Assembly: GCF_003957515.1 (NCBI RefSeq)
Contig: NZ_RQXW01000003.1
Location: 1 to 64,000, forward strand
From: Amphritea opalescens
GTDB taxonomy: Bacteria > Pseudomonadota > Gammaproteobacteria > Pseudomonadales > Balneatricaceae
Direction of reading: 5' to 3'
Length of the DNA stretch: 64,000 bases
The notes below the pieces were generated by a model. The model ran no database searches. It was not told the origin of the DNA and saw only the letters and a program-made list of their open reading frames with translations. Shown here in pieces: positions 55,913 through 64,000 of the stretch. The translations under genes and the position numbers were made by a program. Position 1 is the first letter of the stretch. Every line of letters begins with the position of its first letter.

Positions 55913-57154
55913 TTAAGTATGATAAGCCTTTATAATAAGTTCAACACTATCGACAATCTGCTTTTCATTGAACAGATATAAATCCCCAAACAAACACATA
56001 TTCTGAAAACCATCCACAGAAACCACTCCATGCTTATTATTAAGATCAATATCCTTTCCAATATCCTCGATTATAGTTACACCTTCAAGAGAAGTGTAAA
56101 AAGACCTACCAAGACAAAAGACTTTTTTCCCTTTTTTCAGCCCCTCAAAACCAACAGTTGAATTTATAGTCAAGATAACATCGCACTCATCTAAAGCATC
56201 TTCATTTGTTTTATTATTAGCTTCACCCACTCCCTCATAATTATTAACATCTAACGGGTGAGGCCTAATCAGAAAACAGTATTTATCTAAATCAAAGTTT
56301 TTTTTAATCCAGTCGACAAATTCATTATTAGAATCAAAAAAAATATTTGATAAAAACTGAGTATCATGTTCCAACTGCAAAGGAACATACACTACATGCT
56401 CACCTTTACCAACAATAAAACATCTTTTTTTATTTCGACGAAACATAAAAAATCTTTTAGCATAATATATTACGGAAGGAATCTTATGTACAAAAAACAC
56501 CTTTTCCCTATCAAACAAAAACAGCCAGTAAATATAAACAACATACATCAAGAAAAATATATTATTTTTAAATTTCATAAAAACTAAAAACAAATCACTA
56601 AAATCATACAACTCCAACTTTTTCTCAAAATAATCAAGACCACTTAAATTAAAATCACAATCACCTTTAGAAAAGCTTGACCGTTCATTACACCCTTCCT
56701 TATCAAATGAAACAGTACGTCCTCTGATAGGACCAAGCTCAAGATTTATAATATTCACTTCATCTTTAAAAAAAAAATTTAAAATCTGAGCAGGAACCCT
56801 TAAGTCATTATAACAAATAATAAATTTAGGACTGTATTTATTCAACAAAAACCTAATGTAATCTATAATATATTTAATCAAAGGATCTTTGTAATCGCCA
56901 GAAATATCTATAGAATTAATCTTACAATGCAGTCCCATAAGGTTGTCATTCGACATTTCAAGTTCTGATAAATCTATTTTTTTTTGTTCAAAAGGAGATT
57001 CATATAAAACATTCAATCCAGTAGTATATAAGATAGAACCTGGATTAAAACCAACAACAACACATTGCCCAGCTAACCTTTGAGCCAGTTTCATTCCTAA
57101 ATTCACCGGATAAAAAGAATTAACCGGATCAAATACTAGAACATTATTTCCCAT
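55913..57154 (-). CDS. Capsule_synth (KpsS/KpsC-like) polysaccharide glycosyltransferase
   Basis: A 413-aa, strongly AT-rich gene. The C-terminal half matches the capsule-synthesis family: HVVYVPLQLEHDTQFLSNIFF, YCFLIRPHPLDVNNYEGVGE and DVILTINSTVGFEGLKKGKKVFCLGRSFYTSLEG, the N-S-T-V-G-x-E-x-L signature of KpsS/KpsC-type Kdo transferases. The N-terminal half (GMKLAQRLAGQCVVVGFNPG, SPKFIICYNDLRVPAQILNFFF) fits the family's first domain. The exact sugar cannot be told. Its start overlaps the GT2 gene by 11 nt. Codon use is Lys/Asn/Ile/Phe-heavy, unlike the flanks, suggesting transfer. Confidence 0.72.
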   Translation of the reverse strand: MGNNVLVFDPVNSFYPVNLGMKLAQRLAGQCVVVGFNPGSILYTTGLNVLYESPFEQKKIDLSELEMSNDNLMGLHCKINSIDISGDYKDPLIKYIIDYIRFLLNKYSPKFIICYNDLRVPAQILNFFFKDEVNIINLELGPIRGRTVSFDKEGCNERSSFSKGDCDFNLSGLDYFEKKLELYDFSDLFLVFMKFKNNIFFLMYVVYIYWLFLFDREKVFFVHKIPSVIYYAKRFFMFRRNKKRCFIVGKGEHVVYVPLQLEHDTQFLSNIFFDSNNEFVDWIKKNFDLDKYCFLIRPHPLDVNNYEGVGEANNKTNEDALDECDVILTINSTVGFEGLKKGKKVFCLGRSFYTSLEGVTIIEDIGKDIDLNNKHGVVSVDGFQNMCLFGDLYLFNEKQIVDSVELIIKAYHT

Positions 57155-58034
57155 TTTTAATCATACTCAGGCGATGATACACATATCTAATAAAAGGAAA
57201 ACGAAAAATATTAACAAAAAACAAAAAACCAAGGAACAGATCACTCAGTGATTTGCATTCTTTTAATTTCTTCAAAGAAACGACCGAAATACAAAAAAAC
57301 AAATACGCTTTATATGAATAAAGCTTACGATTTCTTTTACAAAAATCTATCGAGAATCCAGAATCCAACCCTTTGGAAATATGACCGCCATCAGTTGTCA
57401 AATGTCTTTCAATCGTCATATCCTTTATGAACTTTACCTTTCGCTTACATGTAAGATATTTCATTAAAAACAACCAATCTTGATGCCCTTTGACACCAAT
57501 CGGCCAATAATACCCTTTCACACTTTTTGTTTCCAATATCCAAGCAGAAGTTTGTATTCCTACACCATTAAAATTATCAACAAACAGTAATTTAGAGCCA
57601 TTATCAATTACCGTAGATTTTTCACTTACACCTAACGGCGCACATTTATAATAAAGATTTTTATCTTTATAGTATTCAACATTAACGAATGCTATATCAT
57701 CATGATCTATTTTAGCAATTCTAGATAAGTAGCTATACGTCAACTCATCATCAGAGTCTAAAAACACTACATATTTTGAAAATACAGACCTCAACCCTAA
57801 TCTTCTGCAGAAATTAGCTCCTTTATTTCGAGGAAGAGCAATCATTTTAACTAAACCATTAGCGTTAATCTTAATATATTCAGCAATAGCATTACAATGA
57901 CTATTAATCGAAAAATCGTCGACAACAATGATCTGAAAATCGAAACCAAAATCAAAACCCAGCAATATTTTAATATTTTTTATTACTGTATCTGAATTAT
58001 TATAATGCGGTATAACAAACGATATCAAACACAT
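57144..58034 (-). CDS. Family 2 glycosyltransferase
   Basis: A 296-aa GT-A enzyme of the surface-polysaccharide cluster. Features: ISFVIPHYNNSDTVIKNIKILL, FQIIVVDDFSINSH, PRNKGANFCRRLGLRSVFSKYVVFLDSDDELTYSYLSRI (DxD as DSDDE) and, near 180, GHQDWLFLMKYLTC. The C-terminal stretch (LFFCISVVSLKKLKECKSLSDLFLGFLFFVNIF) is hydrophobic and probably membrane-associated. It is the first gene of the cluster on the minus strand and, with the next gene, is markedly AT-rich. The acceptor is unknown. Confidence 0.82.
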   Translation of the reverse strand: MCLISFVIPHYNNSDTVIKNIKILLGFDFGFDFQIIVVDDFSINSHCNAIAEYIKINANGLVKMIALPRNKGANFCRRLGLRSVFSKYVVFLDSDDELTYSYLSRIAKIDHDDIAFVNVEYYKDKNLYYKCAPLGVSEKSTVIDNGSKLLFVDNFNGVGIQTSAWILETKSVKGYYWPIGVKGHQDWLFLMKYLTCKRKVKFIKDMTIERHLTTDGGHISKGLDSGFSIDFCKRNRKLYSYKAYLFFCISVVSLKKLKECKSLSDLFLGFLFFVNIFRFPFIRYVYHRLSMIKNGK

Positions 58035-58225
58035 TTCAAAAAAATACCTCAGAAAATTAAACTAGAAACCTATAATCTATATAATGCACGAATAACTTGC
58101 AATTGATCACACAGATCTATTCTGAAATTCATCAAATTCGCGTACGCATTATACGAAATAAGATCCACTTATCACGTACAATAGCGTCACCAAAATCATT
58201 ATAATCCCTAGTAAAATCACCAATA

Positions 58226-60208
58226 ATGACCAACATGCCTAAATTTTCATCTACTAAGCTTCATTGGCTTGCCGACACACCCACATCCGCCCTCTTCGAC
58301 GACATCTACTTCTCCATCGAAGATGGTTTGGCCGAAACCAAGCACGTGTTTCACGATAGCAATCAACTCACCGAACGCTTTGCGGCAGTTGATACCTTCA
58401 CCATCGGCGAAACGGGCTTCGGTACGGGGCTTAACTTTCTCGCCACGTGGAAGCTGTTTCGTGAACAAGCGCCGGCATCAGCTAAGTTACATTTTGTGAG
58501 TGTTGAGAAATACCCTATCGCATTGGATGATCTCACCCAAGCCCTCGCCCTATGGCCAGAGCTTAGCATGTTCTCTGAACAGCTTATTGTCCAGTATCCA
58601 TCGCCTTCACCGGGATTTCATCAACTTTTTTTTGATGACGGTCGTATTACGCTGACCTTGATGCTGGGTGATGCGGTTGATTGTTACCGCCAGCTTGACG
58701 CTCAAGTGGATGCTTGGTTCCTCGATGGTTTCACGCCAGCGAAAAATCCTGAGATGTGGTGCCCTGAACTGTTTCAGCAGATCGGTCGTCTCAGCAAGCC
58801 GGAAACAACCTTTTCCACCTTCACCTGCGCTGGCGTGGTTAAGCGCGGTATGCGAGATGTAGGCTTTACGGTAAAAAAAGTAACCGGCTTTGGTCGTAAA
58901 CGGGAGATGTTCGTGGGCACTTTTACTGCTGATAAACCCGATCAACACCCACCGGAAAGCCCAGCATGGGCGCGATTACCCCTAAAACACAGTGGAGAGA
59001 AAACCGCCATTGTGATCGGTGCAGGTATTGCGGGCTGCTCTACGGCCCATTCATTGGCGAAACGTGGCTGGAAGGTTACGGTGGTCGACAGACATCCACA
59101 GATTGCCGCTGAAGGCTCCGGCAACCATCAAGGGGCACTGTATGCCAAGCTCCCCATTGAGCCCATACCCACCAGCCGTATCCATCTATCGGGCTATCTC
59201 TATAGCAGTCATTTTTTGAGCCAATATCTCTCTGATCGTTCTGATATCTGGTCACCCTGCGGTTTACTACAGCTCGCTGCCCATGAAAAAGAACAGGCTA
59301 AGCATCAGAAACTGGCCGAGTCCGGTAACTACCCTGACTCCGTGGTTCGTTATGTCGAGCAGCAGGAAGCGTCTGAGATTGCGGGCACCACAGTGAGTAA
59401 CAGTGGTTTATATTTTCCTGAAGCCGGCTGGGTGTCACCGCCGTTATTGTGCCAGTGGTTATGTGAGCACCCCAATATTACGGTCATGACCGATACTCAG
59501 ATTACTCGACTCGTACGGGATGATCACCAGTGGCACTGCTTCACCCAGAACGACCAACCCTTGACCGCAGCGATATGCATCATCGCGTCAGCCGCCGATA
59601 GTGTGGCCTTTGAGCAGACTAGCTATCTTCCAGTTCAGAATATTCGTGGGCAGGTGTCTATCACCAATGAACACTCGGGATTACCTGAGCTTAACACCGT
59701 CCTCTGTAGCGAGGGTTATATCTCTCCTACACAACAAGGGCGTTATTGCTTCGGCGCGACCTTCGAGCTTAAAGATCCATTGACCGATATCCGCGAGTCA
59801 GGCCACCAGCATAACCTCACAAAGATCACCAATATGGCGCCCGATCTCGGTGATGCGCTGACGCAGTACCATGTCAATCATCCTCTAAGCGGCCGCGTCG
59901 GCTTTCGCTGTGCATCACCTGATAAGCTGCCGATTGTCGGCCCCGCCCCGGTCTATGATGGGTTTATCAAGGATTATGCTCGGCTGCGACACGATGCAAA
60001 GTCCGTGATCGAAACAGTGCCACAACACTATCCTGGATTATTTGTTAACCTCGCCCATGGATCTAAAGGGCTGATTAGTTGTCCTATTAGTGGAGAGGTT
60101 ATCGCGGCGATGCTGGAAAATGAGCCCTTACCGCTGGAGAAAGAACTGATCGATAAACTCATCCCAGCACGATTTATCATCAAGAATTTGATCCGCCGGG
60201 CGATATAA
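58226..60208 (+). CDS. mnmC: Bifunctional tRNA mnm5s2U34 methyltransferase/FAD oxidoreductase
   Basis: Completes mnm5 modification at the wobble U of several tRNAs. 660 aa. The N-terminal methyltransferase (1-245) has KLHWLADTPTSALFDDIYFS, GETGFGTGLNFLATW and DAWFLDGFTPAKNPEMW; the C-terminal DAO-type domain (from about 262) has AIVIGAGIAGCSTAHSLAKRGWKVTVVDRHPQIAAEGSGNHQGALYAKL and LFVNLAHGSKGLISCPISGE. Both domains are complete, at family length. It starts 191 bp from the divergent GT2 gene; a TATAAT is seen at about 58199. Confidence 0.96.
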   Translation: MTNMPKFSSTKLHWLADTPTSALFDDIYFSIEDGLAETKHVFHDSNQLTERFAAVDTFTIGETGFGTGLNFLATWKLFREQAPASAKLHFVSVEKYPIALDDLTQALALWPELSMFSEQLIVQYPSPSPGFHQLFFDDGRITLTLMLGDAVDCYRQLDAQVDAWFLDGFTPAKNPEMWCPELFQQIGRLSKPETTFSTFTCAGVVKRGMRDVGFTVKKVTGFGRKREMFVGTFTADKPDQHPPESPAWARLPLKHSGEKTAIVIGAGIAGCSTAHSLAKRGWKVTVVDRHPQIAAEGSGNHQGALYAKLPIEPIPTSRIHLSGYLYSSHFLSQYLSDRSDIWSPCGLLQLAAHEKEQAKHQKLAESGNYPDSVVRYVEQQEASEIAGTTVSNSGLYFPEAGWVSPPLLCQWLCEHPNITVMTDTQITRLVRDDHQWHCFTQNDQPLTAAICIIASAADSVAFEQTSYLPVQNIRGQVSITNEHSGLPELNTVLCSEGYISPTQQGRYCFGATFELKDPLTDIRESGHQHNLTKITNMAPDLGDALTQYHVNHPLSGRVGFRCASPDKLPIVGPAPVYDGFIKDYARLRHDAKSVIETVPQHYPGLFVNLAHGSKGLISCPISGEVIAAMLENEPLPLEKELIDKLIPARFIIKNLIRRAI

Positions 60209-60243
60209 TCTAATTGATTCAATATGAAGCGTAGTGAACTGTT

Positions 60244-60918
60244 ATGGCATTGGTTATTTACGACCAGGGATACCGCATCAAGACACCGGTTAAATCACTG
60301 TTTGCTCCCCGTGGAGTGGAACAACTCGGTGCGTCTACCCATACCGCCCCCGCCGGTGGTGATCGAGACCATGAGAAAGAGATGGTCGATCAGTCACAAC
60401 AACATGATATCGCGCCCAGCGGCCAAGGCCATGCTCAGGGCAGTGCCCGTAAAGCAGCATCGGTTTATAGCCAAACTGGGGGCGACAATAACAGCTTAGA
60501 GCACCGTGCTTATATACCGGCCTCGCTGATTATGTCCTATCCGATACAATCGGTCTTAGAGGGCAGTAAGATTCAGTCGGCGCTATACAAAATGAAACAG
60601 TATTCGATCAGTCACCTGCTGGTGCTATCGGGGACAGGACGACTCATGGGTATAGTGACGGAAAAACTTTTGCTGCAATACCTAAGCTATCAAGGGGCGC
60701 AAGAACATACCATTGAGGACACCATCGAACGCTGCTATTCCACCCAAGTGATCACCGCCACGCCGGATACCAATATTCGGCAATTGGCCGTCAGTTGTGT
60801 GGAGCATCACCTGAGTTGTATTCCGGTTGTGGAGGATGACGGTACGCTGAAAGGGATTATCACCCGTACCGATCTACTGCAGTCGCTCATCAATAACGAG
60901 TGGCTGGACAGCCGCTAA
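60244..60918 (+). CDS. CBS-domain protein
   Basis: A 224-aa protein with a variable, Gln/His/Gly-rich N-terminal part (residues 15-85, low complexity) and a pair of CBS motifs: IPASLIMSYPIQSVLEGSKIQSALYKMKQYSISHLLVLSGTGRLMGIVTEKLLLQYL and CYSTQVITATPDTNIRQLAVSCVEHHLSCIPVVEDDGTLKGIITRTDLLQSL. CBS pairs bind adenine nucleotides; with no attached effector domain the output is unknown. It is 35 nt after mnmC, possibly co-transcribed. Confidence 0.85.
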   Translation: MALVIYDQGYRIKTPVKSLFAPRGVEQLGASTHTAPAGGDRDHEKEMVDQSQQHDIAPSGQGHAQGSARKAASVYSQTGGDNNSLEHRAYIPASLIMSYPIQSVLEGSKIQSALYKMKQYSISHLLVLSGTGRLMGIVTEKLLLQYLSYQGAQEHTIEDTIERCYSTQVITATPDTNIRQLAVSCVEHHLSCIPVVEDDGTLKGIITRTDLLQSLINNEWLDSR

Positions 60919-60955
60919 CTCCATCCTTTGCCACGATTTAATGACGGCTTGTTCA

Positions 60956-61612
60956 CTACCGCTTAGGCGGTAATGCGTTTTCTTCGTTTAGGCGGATAGT
61001 CTCATCTCGACTACCAAATAAACCGGCCAGAAAGGCAAACACCTTTTTAATACCCCGCCAGATTTTCGGCAGCAACCAGATGACCAGCGCAATAAACAGC
61101 ACCAGCGCGATAAGAAAGGCTACAGGATAGTTTAACGCAGCCCACAGGCCACCAAACACCGCCAAATCTTCGGTAATGGATGCGGCCCAGTTACTCACCG
61201 GTTCGGGGGAGGTGTTGATCATCACTCGTCCACCCGCTTTGAAAGCATGACTGGTCGCCGACAGAGAGCCCCCAACCAAAGCCGCTGCAACGATAACCGC
61301 GGGATTCATATCACCCATCGCACCGGCGGCCAGCGCTGCTCCTGCGGGAATACGTATAAAGGTGTGCAGGGTGTCCCAACCGGTATCTACACCGGGGATT
61401 TTATCGGCAAAAAATTCAACACAGTACATAAAGCCTGCGGCCATCAACACCATCGGATCTGCAACGATTTCTAAGCCACTAGGTAACTCAAAATGACCCA
61501 TATTGGCCGCTAACCCGAGCATCAAAATGGTGGCGTAAAGATTGATACCACTGGCCCAACCGACCCCCATGGTCAACGCAATCAGGGCGGTAATCTGTTC
61601 TAACTGATCCAT
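60956..61612 (-). CDS. DUF4126 membrane protein
   Basis: A 218-aa integral membrane protein with about five hydrophobic stretches. DUF4126 features are visible: GVGWASGINLYATILMLGLAANMGHFELPSGLEIVADPMVLMAAGFMYCVEFFADKIPGVDTGWDTLHTFIRIPAGA and the Gly/Ala-rich SLSATSHAFKAGGRVMINTSPEPVSNWAAS. The function is unknown. It ends a short minus-strand set running from ligA: lipoprotein, yheU, then this gene. Confidence 0.8.
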   Translation of the reverse strand: MDQLEQITALIALTMGVGWASGINLYATILMLGLAANMGHFELPSGLEIVADPMVLMAAGFMYCVEFFADKIPGVDTGWDTLHTFIRIPAGAALAAGAMGDMNPAVIVAAALVGGSLSATSHAFKAGGRVMINTSPEPVSNWAASITEDLAVFGGLWAALNYPVAFLIALVLFIALVIWLLPKIWRGIKKVFAFLAGLFGSRDETIRLNEENALPPKR

Positions 61613-61628
61613 GACCTACCTCGTTCAA

Positions 61629-61841
61629 CTATAAACGTTCACGAGCCACTATATTGCACAGGCCTGTACTCTGACTGAACAAAACCACGGCTTCACCGCT
61701 AGTCAGTTTAGCCCTAACCTGATCGATACGCGTATCCATGCTGGTTTCATTAAAACCATAGTCTGTCCCATCACGGGTTACAAACTCCTTAATCAGGCTG
61801 GTGAGGGTATCGGTTTGAAGTTGTTCCCAAGGAATAATCAT
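61629..61841 (-). CDS. yheU: YheU family protein (UPF0270)
   Basis: A 70-aa cytoplasmic protein beginning MIIPWEQLQTDTLTSLIKEF and continuing VTRDGTDYGFNETSMDTRIDQVRAKLTSGEAVVLFS, which follows E. coli YheU (IPWQDL, REGTDYG, GEAVLVWS). The ATG at 61841 is the family start; the frame extends 18 codons upstream into the lipoprotein gene without support. The function is unknown. It starts 2 nt after the lipoprotein stop. Confidence 0.88.
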   Translation of the reverse strand: MIIPWEQLQTDTLTSLIKEFVTRDGTDYGFNETSMDTRIDQVRAKLTSGEAVVLFSQSTGLCNIVARERL

Positions 61842-61843
61842 CG

Positions 61844-62431
61844 TTACCAAGGCCAGCGAAAGAAGCTGTCGGCACGCTCTCGTATACGAGGGCAAGATTT
61901 TAAGTCTTCTCGGTATTGCTCGGCCCGCTGTTCAACCTGTTCCGCCTGTTGAAGTAGCACCGGATCGGGATGATATTCCAGTCGACGCAATCCACCATGG
62001 CCGATGCGTGATGCGATATAGAGCTTGCCCGCATCGTTCATCGCTAGATCGTTACGCTGACTGGCCATCTGCGCATGCCAGCCAAGATAATCCAGCGCAG
62101 TGTCAATCTCAGCCACCGAACCCGACCAGTTCTCACTCGCTAGGCGATACTCTTCCCAATCGGCATAAGGCGGCTGGATATACTCGCTGGCATCGGTACC
62201 CACCGGCATGTTTAACTCAGCCAAGGCGATATGCAGAGGCAGCCCCCAATGGCTTTCGGTGGCTACCGCAGCATCGAGCCAATCGTTATTCTGATAGAGG
62301 CCACGGCAAAATGGATTATCAGGCTTGGCAAACCGTTCCGGAACGACGTCAGCAATCTGACTACAGCCCTGCAACAACAAGGCACTCAGCAAACACAAAG
62401 GGATTGACCGGTAAAACATCGAGCGCTGCAT
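61844..62431 (-). CDS. Predicted lipoprotein, function unknown
   Basis: A 195-aa protein with a lipobox at about residues 20-23 (SALLLQGC), so it is probably anchored in the envelope. The mature part starts SQIADVVPERFAKPDNPFCRGLYQNNDW, then VATESHWGLPLHIALAELN, which loosely recalls lysozyme-like folds (E-S-x-W-G) but has no further support. A PPYADWEEYRLASENWSGSVAEIDTALDYLGWHAQ segment follows. A gene for a similar-sized protein follows ligA in Pseudomonas. It starts 13 nt after the ligA stop, in one operon. Confidence 0.65.
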   Translation of the reverse strand: MQRSMFYRSIPLCLLSALLLQGCSQIADVVPERFAKPDNPFCRGLYQNNDWLDAAVATESHWGLPLHIALAELNMPVGTDASEYIQPPYADWEEYRLASENWSGSVAEIDTALDYLGWHAQMASQRNDLAMNDAGKLYIASRIGHGGLRRLEYHPDPVLLQQAEQVEQRAEQYREDLKSCPRIRERADSFFRWPW

Positions 62432-62444
62432 GGGTTTGTCTTCC

Positions 62445-64000
<1,556 letters not shown>

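Overview
The window is a chromosomal segment of a marine-type gammaproteobacterium of the Pseudomonas/Oceanospirillales grade. The evidence is gene order: rpoD-dnaG-yqeY-rpsU, tsaD, plsY, folB/folK, cca, apaH-apaG-rsmA-pdxA-surA-lptD, amgK-murU-djlA, rpe-gph-trpE and trpG-trpD-trpC-yhfA follow the order I recall for Pseudomonas. Pterin genes, a ProXWV-type osmoprotectant transporter, an NhaR-type regulator and a Zur-boxed zinc metallochaperone also fit a salt-exposed gammaproteobacterium. I cannot name the genus from sequence alone.

Layout. 1-3.2 kb: rpsF-rpsR-rplI-dnaB (minus strand) with a leader that can hide the rpsF ribosome binding site. 3.2-10 kb: an accessory block with a secreted protein, a GlxA-type AraC regulator divergent from an isochorismatase-like hydrolase, and two translationally coupled large exported proteins I do not recognise (ankyrin plus propeller-like repeats). 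10.2-13.1 kb: trpG-trpD-trpC-yhfA. 13.3-23 kb: accessory genes between trpG and trpE: folX, a VF530 protein, a TSUP exporter, purT, an AT-rich exonuclease-BRCT protein, proXWV with a divergent MarR regulator, and a CobW-family zinc GTPase with a Zur box. The same junction carries the R/F pyocin cluster in P. aeruginosa. 23.1-27.6 kb: trpE, nhaR-like, gph, rpe. 27.7-31.4 kb: a DUF3530 protein and the MurNAc recycling genes amgK-murU with djlA. 31.5-40.8 kb: lptD-surA-pdxA-rsmA-apaG-apaH-glpE-cca-folM, tightly packed on the plus strand. 40.8-45.3 kb: M48 peptidase with LemA, folB-folK, a DUF2845-like protein, plsY. 45.5-51.5 kb: tsaD and the macromolecular synthesis operon rpsU-yqeY-dnaG-rpoD. 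51.6-52.5 kb: tRNA-Ile2(CAU), a decaying tandem array made from its own 3' half, and a dense cluster of REP-like palindromes. 52.5-58 kb: a five-gene surface-polysaccharide cluster, very AT-rich at its 5' end. 58.2-64 kb: mnmC, a CBS protein, DUF4126, yheU, a lipoprotein and the 3' part of ligA.

How the parts connect. The core operons handle translation, replication, tRNA maturation and modification (cca, tsaD, mnmC, rsmA), outer-membrane assembly (lptD, surA) and peptidoglycan salvage (amgK, murU). Accessory genes sit at three junctions: trpE/trpG, dnaB-side to trpC-side, and tRNA-Ile2/mnmC. The most unusual structure is the array behind tRNA-Ile2: three near-identical 62-nt units and a fourth decayed one, each derived from the anticodon arm to CCA end of the adjacent tRNA, with a shared 11-nt gain and A-rich spacers. 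It recalls the tRNA-tail repeats of the E. coli tyrT locus. The next most notable signal is three palindromes with centres exactly 15 bp apart between proX and its divergent MarR gene.
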